Part shown: piece after piece, positions 1 to 13,000 of the stretch
Layout: every line of letters starts with the position of its first letter
Position numbering within the stretch: position 1 is the first letter of the stretch
From: Ramazzottius varieornatus
Lineage: Eukaryota > Tardigrada > Eutardigrada > Parachela > Ramazzottiidae
Direction: 5' to 3'
Assembly: GCA_001949185.1 (NCBI GenBank)
Contig: BDGG01000015.1
Coordinates: forward strand, 1,251,422-1,295,620
DNA length: 44,199 bases
Translations under genes and position numbers: made by a program
The notes under the pieces: model-generated
What the model saw: the letters and a program-made list of their open reading frames with translations, nothing else
Databases searched by the model: none
Told to the model about the DNA's origin: nothing

Positions 1-322
1 TCCGACGCGCACAGGGGCATCGTGACGTCCAAGTAAACGGCGTCCGACTCTTTTAACACAGCGCCTATGAGACGAACTTGTGTCCAAATCGTCACAAATG
101 TTCCTGTGCGTACCGAATTGTGATACGGTGGTGCGCTTTCGCTCGCAATCTCTATGAACCACTGATTCCACGTTCAACCTCACTTCCGGTGTAGTAGTTG
201 ATTCCAGATTCCAGATTCCAGAAGCTAGCTTTATTAGGTTTGATCAGTCTCCCCGTTCTTCGATGCCTATGGTCATTTGACTAACCACCTGCTCTCCATC
301 CAACATTACTGACAGATGCAGT
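1..322. other. 5' flank of the SLC30A9 gene
   Basis: No coding exon is recognised here. The stretch lies immediately upstream of the SLC30A9 start codon, so it probably carries its promoter and 5' UTR. A short direct repeat (ATTCCAG three times near 200-221) is visible. I see no clear TATA box. The window edge cuts whatever lies further left. Confidence 0.4.
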
Positions 323-3300
323 ATGTCCACCGGCCAGCATTCCTTCGCAGTATGGAGATTCCTTGCACGGAACCAGCGGAAGCTGGCGTTGCTCGAGCTA
401 TGCCCGACATGCGGTAAGTCTTGAGCCTTTGCTTTACCATATCCACTTGTGTATATGAATTTGCTGTACTTCTTGCAGAATCAAGATGTTTGACTACCGT
501 GCCCGCTCGAACCACGCCTCAGCTGCTCTCTCTTCAGTTCGTCTCTCCCCAAACAGAGTACGGACGGTCGCTCGTCCTGGTACTCTTCCGGAGCAGTAGT
601 AGCAATGGCAAAGAAGCAAAGGACTCGCTTGAGCAGGCCGAGGAGAAGGATCCGCCAACTTCCAAGCTCAAAGATACCAAAAGGCAGCGTCGAGTACCTA
701 TCGACTACAGCCAAGAATACACGGACAATATCTTCATTCCGGCCGTCAGAGCCATGACTGACTACCTGCTGAAACCGTCGTAAGCTTTACCGCACTGCTT
801 TTCCATAATTGATAAGCCTACATACAGTGTTCGTGCGTTGATTCGCAGGGAATTGGAAGGAGTTCGAAAAGCCACGAGAAGATCCCCCGTGACGGATTCA
901 CCTCCTTTGACCGTTTACTTGAAGAAGGACGTTGAGCAAAGGTGCGTGGAGCGATAAAGGCTTTTCATAGGGCGTGACTCTTATTAATATCTATGTTTGT
1001 ATCTTTTAGAGCGATTGAGGTGTGGGGTAGTCTGGATGCGCTTCAACGGGAGCGGAAGAAGCGTCGGGACGAGGAGCTGGAAAGAAACATCCAGGTCTCT
1101 AATGTCAAGCGCATTCTTCGCGAGCTGGCCAGAGGTGGTGATACCAACAAGGCCGATCGAGACGCTTATCACGTACGGTACTTTGTCGAAGGATGCAAAT
1201 CTCGTTATGAATGTTGCATGGACATTTTCTGTTTGTGTTGCAGAGTGAGATGATGCAGGGATCGAGAAGGGTCGTCTACTCGGCTATAGCTATGTAAGTT
1301 GCGCAGGTTTGCCACTTGGTAGGTGAGGGACACGCTAACGCACTACCTCCGTTGGAGTAGCGAGCTTTTCGCACATCTTGGTACCGAACACGTGGTAGAC
1401 CATAGGGGAGAAGGAATGTCCTCGACTGGCGTAGACTAGTGCCATGGCCGGTGGAAAGCCTCCCAACGCAACTTTTAGTCTAATACTGAAGATAAATCTT
1501 GCTATCTGGGGTTTCCTCCCGCAACGAAGGTTGAAACAGTTTAACGACCTACAGTTTCTTCGTAGAAACGCAGCCAACTTCTCCTTCAAGTTTTTCGCTT
1601 GGCTGTACACGGGATCGCACAGCATGTTTGCTGGTACGCAGAAGAGTTGTCACGTTTTCGGTCCCTCGTCTTTGATAGGAGCTGTGATGATTCTGTTTCT
1701 GGTCTGTAGAAACGATCCATTCGTTCGCCGACACCTGCAACCAGCTGATTCTGGCTATCGGTCTGATGGGTTCGGCCAAGAAACCTGATAAGATCCATCC
1801 ATACGGCTATTCCAGTCTTCGGTATGTCTCATCGCTGGTCAGTGGACTGGGTATCTTCTTCTTCGGCTTCGGCCTGACCGTCTACCACGGCATGATGGGT
1901 CTCATCCACCCTACCCCCATGGCGCCGCTATACTGGGCCTTTTTCGTCCTGGGTGGATCGCTCCTCTCCGAAGGAGGTGGGTCGCCCTCAGCCTGTCTCG
2001 TAAGACAGTTGACGTTCTAGAGTCGAAGTTAACCAGCCGATATAACCGCCACTTTCTCCAGGTACACTGATGGTGGCTCTTGGTCAGATCAAGAAACAAG
2101 CCAGACGCCAGAATATATCGATATGGAACTATGGTAAGGTACCAACCTGTGATTAAGTCGTTGTAAGTCTTTATTTGAAGACAATAGACTTATCTCAAAA
2201 AGCGAGGAGGCTGCGACGCACAACAACAAACAAGCGTTACAGGGATTTCCCCGTGATTAAGTGACAAGGCTTATCCTTCGGTCTCTGGCTATTATTCGTG
2301 GTGGTTTCTGTGCAGTGATGCATGGACAGGACCCCAGCGTCAATGTCGTTCTTCTGGAAGATATCGCTGCCGTTTTGGGCGTGGCGATAGCCGGCACTTC
2401 GATGGCCTTAGCCTCCTACTACAACAACCCGCTGTACGACTGCATCGGTTCGCTGTGCATTGGCGGCGTTCTCGGAGCAGTTGCCTCTTTCATCATCTAC
2501 ACAAATACCGTCGCCCTCGTTGGAAGGTTGTTCCCTGAACCCAGACTTTTTACGAGGCTATTAAATTCTTCTAGTGATGTTTTAAAAATTCATGTTTGGT
2601 CCTTTTGAAGGTCCATTCCGTTGGATTTGCAGCAGCAGATCACTCAAGTGCTGGAAAGTGACGTGCTCGTCCGGTAAGAAGATCAAGCCATTCTCCTGAC
2701 TGAATGGATGTCTTTATGTTCGTTCTTTGGGCCAACAGGTCAGTTTACGACGTGAAAGCCATCGATCTTGGTGGTATGAATATTCGTTACAAAGCCGAGA
2801 TCGACTTTGACGGACGTCAGTTGACGCGCTCTTATCTTGACAAGCAAGATCTGGAAAGCATGATGGAGGTACGAATACCGTGCAGACCCTAAAGGGTCGG
2901 CACTTGATATTGATGAGACATTTAGCATGCTTGGACGCCGGGTGGTTGTTGGTGTCATTTCACAGGAGGCACGGAATCTGAAGACCATCGAGGATTTGGA
3001 GAGCTTCATGAGCAAACACGGCGAGAACATTGTTGACTTGCTTGGCTCTGAAGTGGACAGGATCGAGGCCAATCTGAAGGTGAGCTACTCCGCCCCTTCT
3101 AACCATTCAAGGCTTTCTTCAAACTTCTTGCATGCATAACCAAATCTTGATCTTTCCAAAACTTGTTATAAAAACCTAAATTATCGATGGATTTTCCCCT
3201 TATCGGAAGAAAACAGTCTCCTAGTACGTACAAATAACGAAAGTTCATGTTTTCTCGTGGTCACCTGGTGCAGCGTCCATTGATTGATGTATCACATCAC

Positions 3301-3422
3301 GTGATCACGAGAAGGCAAGGAATTCCTTCATTGTATTGAAGGCGTGACTGATGTTACAAATCGGTCTTACCTTGTAGAAAAAGCATCCGGAAGTTCGCCA
3401 TGTGGACTTGGAAGTACTGTGA
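323..3422 (+). CDS. SLC30A9: SLC30A9 (ZnT9) mitochondrial zinc transporter, 13 exons, 555 aa
   Basis: Cation diffusion facilitator family protein; family members of this type export zinc from the mitochondrial matrix. Exons: 323-413, 479-779, 849-941, 1010-1172, 1244-1293, 1566-1633, 1710-1976, 2062-2133, 2316-2526, 2611-2673, 2739-2868, 2966-3079, 3378-3422. All introns are GT..AG, phases agree, and the total is 1668 nt. The ATG at 323 is chosen because only this frame enters exon 2 in the right phase; it gives an Arg/Leu-rich, presequence-like N-terminus. Family landmarks include SPPLTVYLKKDVEQ and IEVWGS in the HUEL-type N-terminal region, the TM2 metal motif HSFAD (HxxxD, about residue 259), YHGMMGLIHPTP, the TM5 region LLEDIAAVLG (about residue 380), NPLYDCIGSL, and the C-terminal DVKAIDLGGMNIRYKAEIDF and PEVRHVDLEVL. 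Length is close to the human protein (568 aa). The last intron (3080-3377) contains the palindrome TCACGTGA near 3298. The gene is convergent with SHANK. Confidence 0.95.
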
Positions 3423-4016
3423 TTTTGATTTTATTGTACTGCCTATTCGTCTTAAAGTTTTACCATTTAGTTATTTATCTCTTAATCTTCTGATTCTGGT
3501 TCTGTCTGTCGTCTCGGTGCCGAAGACACCAAAAAAACGCCTTCGCCGGTGGTTCCGATGGCTAAACTGGTGGGGTTGTCCAAATACTTGTGCACAAACG
3601 ATTTTGGATTATTTATTGGGAGGATGAAGAGAGTAATAATTATAAGGCACTGAAAAGATCTCTTGTAAAGCAGTTGGCTTGAAACTGACGGCAAAATACA
3701 AGAGCAAAAGCTGAATAAGATATCAAGCTGAAAAGACATATCCGTCAAGGTTACCATTGAAAACAATTAAAAACTCTCAATTTTCGCCTAAGCGCACGAG
3801 GAAGGTAGCTTCTTTCGCCGGGATCGTTAGTTAGTCAACAGAAAAAAGTTATCACAATTGAAGACGGCTATCTATGAAAAGGAAGAGACATGGTCACTTT
3901 GGCGATTGTCAGCAAAACTCTGGCGGTGGCGCCAAATGACTTCCAGCTTGCTCCTGACCTATAAAATGAGACACTTATTTAGACCGCGACGAAAAAAAGA
4001 CCATCATAAAGGAAAG
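3423..4016. other. Intergenic gap between convergent SLC30A9 and SHANK
   Basis: The 594 bases hold the 3' UTRs of both genes. On the minus strand AATAAA occurs at 3617-3612 and again near 3435, which would suit SHANK polyadenylation. I read all minus-strand frames here for a SAM domain and found none (no W..V..WL or GHR..IL pattern). No plus-strand gene is evident. Confidence 0.4.
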
Positions 4017-7000
4017 CTAAGAAACCCGCATAAGGCACGGCCTTGAGTGCGCCGTGGCGCTGTATTCGAACAATTCAAAGCCGTCAGAATCGAAAAGCAA
4101 TCTAAAGTCGTCTTTCGGCGAAATTTTGTCATTAGTGATGAGATAAAGCTTACCTTGAGCAAACTTGACGCATCGAGAAGTGTTAATTTGTGGCGTTTGT
4201 GACCAGAGCTGTTCTCCGCCCATTCCGTACTTTAGCGTGGGAGATTCATAGCCCGAGGAAAGGGTGGAAGCTGAAGACTGCGAGTTGAGCGATGCTGCGT
4301 CGTGGTCCCTCAGAAAGCCATTCGCAGTGGCACTTCGGTAGCCCGAGAATCTATTAGCCTGTCCTTCTTCCGCCTCTTGAGCAATCAAGCCTCCGACGGC
4401 ACTGTGATACGACTCAGACTTACCCAAGGCGCCACGCATCGTCGCCGCTCCTCTGCTGCCCGTGTCATCCAGGTCCGTCGAAGACTGGTCGGTGGTTATG
4501 CCGCTTATCCGAACACTCTTGCCACCACCAGCAGGAACGAAGCCTTTCTTCTCCAGGAAGGTTATTCGATCCTTGACTGAGCCGACTAGTGCCTCTGTGC
4601 TCTTGGATTTGGGTAGGGCGTCGACGTCGCTACTGCTACTTCGCCTTTTGTCAGCTGCAGCGACTTGTTCCTTCTCTTGGCTTCGTCGCTGGATGGCTTT
4701 GGCCAGTTCAGACTGAAAGTCGTTCTGCTTTGGACCTTCCATCTGTTTGGTAGCAGGAGGAAGTGAGCTTGTGGCCACGCTGTTTCGGTGGTAAGGAACG
4801 TCGTTGTGAGGAACTTTGAGAGCAGGAGAGAAAGCGGCGTGTGGCATTGGTCCGTTAGTCGTTGGCTTGCCTATAATCACAGAACATGATTTGAAGTGGA
4901 TTCAGAATGGAACTTGGGTTATTTCACAAGGGCGAGCTGGTGTACTTTGTCGGGCTTGAGCAGCTTTGGCAATTTGTGCGGCGAAGGAAGAAGGAGCCAT
5001 CCCACCGCTGACGGGGGGCGGCGGCGGAGGAGGCGGCTGACTGTGCATGCGTCCAGCAGGTGGCTTGGTAATACTGGCAGGCGACTTGGGCACAGCCGGC
5101 GTCGAGGGCGAGCTGGAGACGACCGACGTGCCGCGACCCGAGGAGGCGTACGAGTGGCGGTCTTCATCGCTGAAGTAGTCGGGCTCCGGGTCTTCGGGCG
5201 CCGCGTACTCGGGCACCTGATGGACGTGGGCTGCCGTCTTGATCTGCGAGTAGGTTCGCTCGTCCAGGCTGAAGCTGGGCTTCATCGATGACCGTTGAAT
5301 GGTACCCACCTGATGGTGTTGGTGGGCAGCGGAGGAAGTTGTTGTAGCGTAGGCCTTGCTGGCTGAGATGGGCGGCTTCTCCTGACTGTTTTGCTGGTGG
5401 ACGACGGGTCGAGCGTAGGCACCCGAGCTGTTATGATGTTGAGGGACGACAGCAACATTCCGAAGAGTGTTCTACAAAAACCGACACACGTTTAAACCAA
5501 CTATCAACAAGAACTATTCATAGAACCGTCAGACAGTTTCTCGGTTGAAATCTCATCACGTGTGTGTTATTCCATTAGGAATTGGACAAGCAACGATTCA
5601 GGTTAACACCGCTAACAACCTGCGCCACTTGTCGGTTTGCTTGCCGAGCTTCCTACTAACATTTCGCCATTTCAGGATGGAAAGAAAAGGGTATCTTCCA
5701 ATGATGCTTTTCACAAGTCTTGTTTTCTTACCTGGTGATTGTGCTGGATGGTATGCAGCTGGTATGGTGTCTGCTGTTGCGGAAGTGGTTTGGTGACTTG
5801 GCGTAGCGGATTGTAGGCGATGGACATGCGGCCATTCTGGTAGACTTCCGTCGGTTGAGGCCGATAGACCGTGTCACTGTAGAGACATTCATCGTTCTCC
5901 TCGTCCGTCAAAGGTTGGTCATCTCCTTCGGCTGACAAGTCTGGAGTGCTGTGATAGTCTCTGTGAAGAGGCATCGTAGCACCGACCTCCGTTCTGCGAC
6001 GTTGTTCTTGTTGTTGTTGCTGTTGCTGCTGCTGTTGTTGTTGAATGACCGCTCGTTGACGTTTCATGTGGGCCACACTAGAGAAGACTCGCGTAGTGGT
6101 TCCGCTACTTGGCGTTGGTGATGATGGCTTAGCTTTGGGTAAGGGAGCGAAAGAAGAGAGGGTGGGCGCTGGTGTGACACTCCCAGCGCGCTCCATCAGC
6201 TCACCAATCTCCACGGCGGTGATCCTTCGAGAAACTGGCCTTGTGCGAATGGAGGCGATCTTGGTGGCCTCGGACGACGATTCGCTGCCGCTCAGCTCGT
6301 TCAGGCCCAGGTAGGACTTTGAGCGTTCGGGCCCGATAGTCAGCGACGTCCGTGGGTCTCTTCTGGGCGGTGGAGGAACTGCAACCAATACCCATCCAAT
6401 AACCAGTATCGATACCCATCCACTCAGTCAAACTGCAAGTTCAGCTGACAAATATGCTGTTGTAAAAGTCGAGAAGGTTATTTCTGACCTTTGGCGCCAT
6501 ATTTGGCTAGGGAGCTGGAGCTGCCGTAGGTGCTGCTACGGTGGATGGGAACTAAGGGGGGCGACAGGACGGTCAGCGTTACCGAGTGCTGTGAATGACG
6601 TATCAGGTTGACGGCGCGCTCGTGAGGGTACATTCGGACGTCTTCGCCGTTTATCGACAGCAGAAAGTCCCCGCTCCGCAGGCCGGCTAACTCAGCTGGC
6701 CCATTCTTGTCCACGTCGTCCAGATACTGTAGTGCAGGAGGAACATCACCGGCTACAACCTGCGCAAAAACCGGCAAAGGTTATTTCTTACATTTCTGTG
6801 AATTGTCTTGGTGGAAAAAGCTGACATACTTGAATTTCGCGATTGACTGTCATGTTGCCGCTTTTTGAGCCTCGCAAGACAAAGCCATAGCCTTGTGGAC
6901 CTCTTGGCAGCGTGACCGTCTTGGGTATTCCCGCTCGTTCGCGTTCTCTGGACGAGTCCCGCGAATGGGGTGTCGAGTCACTGAAGACAGCGCTGTCGCT

Positions 7001-10000
7001 TCGCCTCATAGTATGGACACTCCTTAGCGTATCGTTCCTGCCCGTCCCATATGTAGTGGTAGCTGGACAGTACGAGCTCATTCTGTCGCTTCTGTTGGTC
7101 AGTGAGTTGGCTCGTTCTTGGGGTCTCGACGAGCGGATACTACTGGGTGGTAACATGCGGACCGTGGCAGGAGTCGACGTGCTGTCGTCACTACAGGAAC
7201 TTTTATCAGTGACGACGCCCGACGTTGAGCAATCTTCGCTAGGCTGCGAGTGTTCGCCGTTACTGCCACCACTGGAGACGCTACCGCTGGTGGAGAACAT
7301 CATCAGGCTGCGGGAGGAGGGTGAAGGACTTGCCAGGACGGCGCTGCTGTGGCCGCCATGGGACAGTGAGGGCGAGCGCGAGGTCAGACGGCTGACGCTG
7401 TTGGTGCGGCTAATGCTGCTGTTGCTTGGGCTGCAACTGCGACGACGCCGCCGCGGATTGTACAAGGGCTTCTCACGCAGAGGCACTGCAACACACAAAG
7501 CCCATGAGAACTTTACAGACTCATTTCGCAATTTCGGTTGCGCGGGTCTCCGTCAAACGCCTTTGCACTGGGGCGCGCCTAATCTGTCAAGGTGGACAAT
7601 TACCGATATCTTTTGTCGAGTGACGCTTGATCACTTCCGACAACTCCGTCGCTCCAGCGATAACCGCCACGTGGAAGGCCGTCTGATTGGCAAAATTCTT
7701 GGCGTACTTGTCCGCCCCGCGAAACAACAAAACCCGTGCGCAGCTTTCCTGTAAAAATCAACGATAGATATCGGTAGGAATTAATCGCATTTAAGTCAGT
7801 TTTCACTGACGATAGCGCAATAAGTCATGCTTTGGCCATCATGAAGTTACATCATGACAGGAAGCCGATAAGATTATTCTATAATTTCGCTGCGCTGTTC
7901 TCCTGATATAGTATCTTTAGTGGGTTACGAAGCGTGAAATCGGTCGGTACATTAGCCCTCATGCCGACAAAACATGCCGTTCTAACTTTTGCCGGCAACA
8001 CAGCAGGGCGGGCGCTCTTCAGCCCTCTCTTATCGGGTGGACACTTGAAGATCACAAGCCTTACATACAACGACCTGGATAATATCATTTTGACGTTCCT
8101 AATGGGGTACCTGATTATTCACCGCACAAACATGAAGAGGTGTGTTGCCCGAAGCGTTCCTGACGTCGATGTCCGCACCGTAAAAAATCAAATGCTCCAA
8201 ATGGCGCACGTAGCCGTGCCGGCAAGCCTATCATCAACAAGAGAATATACAGTCTACACGGTCGAAGGTCCTCAGCAGCAATAAGCACTATGTGCAAATA
8301 GCCGAAGCGTGAGCCACCATTCTCTTCTCTCCTCCAATCAAACATACAATTTTCGTCCATTCAACTGGCCAGAAACCAGGCCATGCGAATATCCTTGCAC
8401 AAAGAGCGACCGTTGACTTTGTTATGGTTCAATATTGTACCTGATGAACTTCCTGCCATCCTTGTGGGTCCACTGTCCCAATTTGCGCATAGTCATGCAG
8501 CAAGGCTTCGCAAATGTTGGGATCACTGGCGTGTGTCACCGAATAGTACAATGGCGTCAGCTCTTTCGAGTCTTTGTAGTTGGGCGACGAGCCCAGCTCC
8601 AACAGACCCTGTCAAGCATAAATAACAGTTTTAATTACAGTCTAATTAAGTTCTCCAACAACAGAAAATAAATTATTATAACAACATAAGCTGACTGGGG
8701 TCTTACATCAAACTTTCAAAGAAACTCACCGAAATAATTCACATGGCACAAATTCACGGTATTATATCAACTAGAGTTTTTCATCGAAGAAGTTGCTCTA
8801 TAGATAACAAGTCATAATTGCCGTATCAATAGGCCGGTCTTTATCACGAAACTCATTGATAAGGTCCCATTACGTCGCAGTGCCAATTGCGGTTGACAAA
8901 GCCCAAGTCAAAGCAGCAAACTAATTGACAAGACTACTATGAATCAAACATCTGCATGTGGAATTGCGGGTGCTGACGAAAGTACCTTAGCAGCTTTGAA
9001 GTTATTGTGTTGGGTGGCCCGGTGGAGAGGCGTGCATCCGTCGAGAGCTCGAAAGTCAAGATGAGCACCGCCGTTAATAAGTGCCACCATGACCGGAACC
9101 GGCTCTTTCAGGGCGGTAGCCAGGGTTAGTGGCGTCTCTGACAGGGGAGCAAAGAATGGCTCACATAATGAGGTGACTTTTAATTAAGCAGAGCACGTGC
9201 ACGGTACCTCCATTGTCCAGGTCGTGGAAGTTGGGGTCGAGTCCCTTCAGGCATAACTTGGTGATCTTCTCCGTCTGCGAGTTGAGCACATATTCGATGA
9301 ACTTTCTCAAGTTGGCCTGCAACAAGACGGCGTGATTACTCAATCATTAGCGTCAACGCTGAGGGAAAAAGTCATACAAAGTACAAGTAAATAAGATGAT
9401 CCAGCGGATATTACGCAAAAGTACCACAGCGCGCTGTATTGACAGGACTTGGCACGGAACGCGAGGTGAATGGAGGAGGAAGAAAACTTATGAACAAACA
9501 AACATATTTGCATATACTCATACCTTGCTCATAAGTTGCTTTAGTGTCTTCTCATCTAGATTAAGCATTTTGTAGACGCGGCGCTTATACTTCAGCTGCA
9601 AAAGAGAATCCGACAGAATCCGTTAGATCAGAGGTCCATAATGCAAATAATGGCTATGAGGAAGTAAAGGGATAAAGAACACGCCGGATGAACGAGCAAA
9701 GTGGCTGGGCGTGATTCTCACTCATCCGATCGATGGGAGAAATAACTCTATAGGCCGATAACAAGCAGAGACACACAAAGATGGGTTTTCCAGACAAGTC
9801 AAAGAATCTGCGCAATTATGCTGTCGTCATTTCCATCTCTAATCAAGTTTGCCTAAGCTTTTGGCGTCCATCACAAGCACAGACTCCGACATATGGGTCT
9901 TTCGTTTCATCTCGTCTCGTCTCATCTCATCTCATCTCTTCTCTCCGACAACCAAAAGAAAGATGCGGACCACGACACCCTGCCTCCGCGGCAAGGGCAT

Positions 10001-13000
10001 CATCTGCTGAGCCCGCTGGCCACATATCATCTCGTTTGTACTCACTCCAATGTAGCACAGACCATGCACGATAAGATAAACGCGATGCTGTGGGTGCTCT
10101 GCTGGCCAGCATTACACACTTTCTTTCATTTCGCGGTCGCCACTTTCTACCTGAGATTACGCCACTTATGCCTCAACCTAGCTTCTGCTCTAGCGCGCCA
10201 AAAAATCAAGGTCGACAACGTCTTCAACGTCGACACAAGGTGAAGGTGCTCGTTTTCGACGGTTAATAGCTTATGATAACTACCAACTTTGGTTCCTCGA
10301 TGGTGACGCTCAGCTTATTAACACACTTTCCTAAAATTAACCACCTTCTTCGTCTACTTTCGTATGAATATCTAGGAGAATGAAGGCAAATATTATTTTC
10401 TACACTGATTCTTTGGTTAGGTCAGCTTGGGGGGGGGGGGATTTGCAGTCTCGGTGTTCACCCAAATTTGGAAACCTCGGTGAATTCGAGTGACTCGCGT
10501 TGAATCAAGAAAGCTTCTGTTGTCGGATATTTGCTCAAGACGTTGACCACATAGCGGACTAAGTCTTGATCAATCTTGTTGTCGACTACGTCAACATCCA
10601 GAGCGCCATAAGACAAGGCAAAGGTAACCTTCCCAAGACCTCAACGAGCCCTTCCTTCCTTGTCTGTTTACCATGTGTTCTCTCACGAGCAACGGAGAAG
10701 AAACCTTCTTTTTAGATGTGAGGGTTTAGGCTCATGTGCCAATCAAACGCGCAACGTAATCGGCATACATATGCATGTTACACATTTTGATGGACAGAGC
10801 CACGACATTTCGTTACGTTGTAGGCAAACACTGCAGACTGTAGATTGACAATACGCACCTCCAAATATCCAACATGACCGGGCATTGGGTAATCCTGGAG
10901 CAAGCGTTCGTCATCCAAAAACTTTCCGGCACGTCCGTTATACGGCGGACAAAATAAGCCATAGTTGAAGCTATCTTTTAGTTCCTACAAGAACAAGAAC
11001 ACAGAAAATCAGGCCGGTGATGAAACAATCAAACATCCGTTGCTTATCTTCGGAAATTACCCATCAGCAGAAACTCCAGTCATTATGTCGGAGAACTGAA
11101 CAATCTCTCCGCATAATAACTACACAGTATTTGCAATACAGCATGAAAAATAGGCGTTTGTGGCTAATAGTGGGGTACCGTAATTCTAGCCTTCCTTATC
11201 GTCGCACAACACCGCCCACTCCGCAGGCAATCACAGGGTTGTAAGGTCGTAATTCAGAAGACGGTGTTGGAGACAAAATTCTAAACAGCAGTTCGAGCTA
11301 CGCCTTTCGACATTTTATGGGTCGATCTCAATTCGCTCTCATCGAGTCAAGTTGGATAATAAAGTAGAATACGAGCGGTTTTAACTGGGACGCAAAACGG
11401 CAAGACACATGTGCTAGGTGAGATCGAGGTATACCTTATTGATACCACAGTACGATAGATAAAACGTCTTTTTTCTTCTCAGGTGATCGCAAGAGAGCGG
11501 AGAAAAAGCCAACTGCCCACTCCAGATGCGAAAGACTCTGACCATGACGTCCGAGGCGACGGTGTGGAACCAACATTCTCAGTCCGCTCCGTTGGTTCAC
11601 ACAATGGTCTCTCAAGAAAGAGATCGACCCTTCTTTGGCAACAACAAGCGATGCAGTGTTGCTACAGTTCGCAGGTCTTGTGTGGGAAACCGGTATGCAG
11701 GTTTGCTGGTGGTCGGATCAAGAAAGTGAAAAAGTTTGGCGCGCGAGCCGCGACCGGGCAGTATGAGATAATTGATATTTGCCTAAGACTTACCCCGATT
11801 TATCGCCGTCGGTTAGACTTTTCTCACCTACACCGCGCTTTCTGAGTTTCTCCAGCGCTAAACTTTCACGACAATTATAATTGCTAAGCGTTCAGCTTAC
11901 AATTGTAGAGTGTATAATATTATGCCGACTGCTTTTGTGACTGTTCTGATACGGAAGAGCTCTGACTTTCGTGGCGGTTCAATTTTGTCGCTAAAACCTT
12001 TTTCGACAATGAGATGATATGACATGACACGTCGAAATTGGTTCGTAACTGTTTTGAAAACTCGCTCAGGTGGACCAGCTCTTTCCCTCCAACAAACTAG
12101 ATTCCACTTCTTCGACTTCGAGAATCAAACTCACAGAGTATAACTGCAACGTTGTTCCCATTTTGTGATACACGTTAAAACGGACACCCGATTCTTGCTG
12201 GTTCTCACGATCTTCGCGTTGTTCCTTAAGGCAGAAAAATTTGGAATACTTCTCACCCTTTGGACTGTACGTCGTTCAGGGCTTTCCAACATTTCGTAAT
12301 TCTATTATTGGAGCAGTGTGATCGCCAGACCACAACAATCCATGGCGTGTGTTTTTTTGTGAGGAGCCGTAATGCAGCGAGTGCGGAAGTCCGCACTAGA
12401 TGCTCTCTGATGGACAAATCAAAATACACAATGTGCAAAAGCTATTCTGCAGCCTCTATTGTGTAGTGTATAGCACATTTCAATTTTTTCGCCTCGCACT
12501 CTGATCGTCTTTGACAACGGCTTTGCTTTCGAGCTGCAGCCGGCTTGGCTTCCGCTCGAACTTACCCATAGGCCATAGTTGCCTATAGAAAGGTTTGCCG
12601 TATGAATTGCAGAAGTTATCTAACGATAACGTTATATTTGAAAGTGCTTTCTGAAGTAGGAAAATTTAGTGTGGCTATTGACGACTGACCACTGGCCCAT
12701 CTCAACAGCGTGCTATCTGTAATTGCCCACACGACCGTTAAATCTAGCCGGTAGTGAGCTTCACGCTTGAGGTAAAGTATAGGTTATAACAAAAAGCACG
12801 CAAAGACGCGCTCTTGTTGACTGGAGTTTCCGGTAGTCAAAAGACCTTGGTGAGCCGAGCACCAACGCGGTTTCGATCGTGAAAGACAGCCTTACCTTTG
12901 GCAATGTTGCAAACAGCTTCTGTTTAACTTCCCAAATCGGCGTAGTGGGCGGAAATTGCAGGCATTTCTGTAACAACAACAGTCTCCACAATAAAACTGT

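Noticed and set aside
3482-3766. Minus-strand ORF as a possible SHANK SAM exon
   Set aside because: It lacks the tryptophan, hydrophobic spacing and GHR motif of SAM domains.
6912-7754. 280-codon plus-strand ORF
   Set aside because: It is antisense to SHANK exons 9 and 10, whose ankyrin and PDZ coding is clear on the minus strand.
11483-11845. 120-codon plus-strand ORF after an acceptor-like ttctcag
   Set aside because: It lies in a SHANK intron with no family resemblance, and an overlapping frame is equally open; likely chance.
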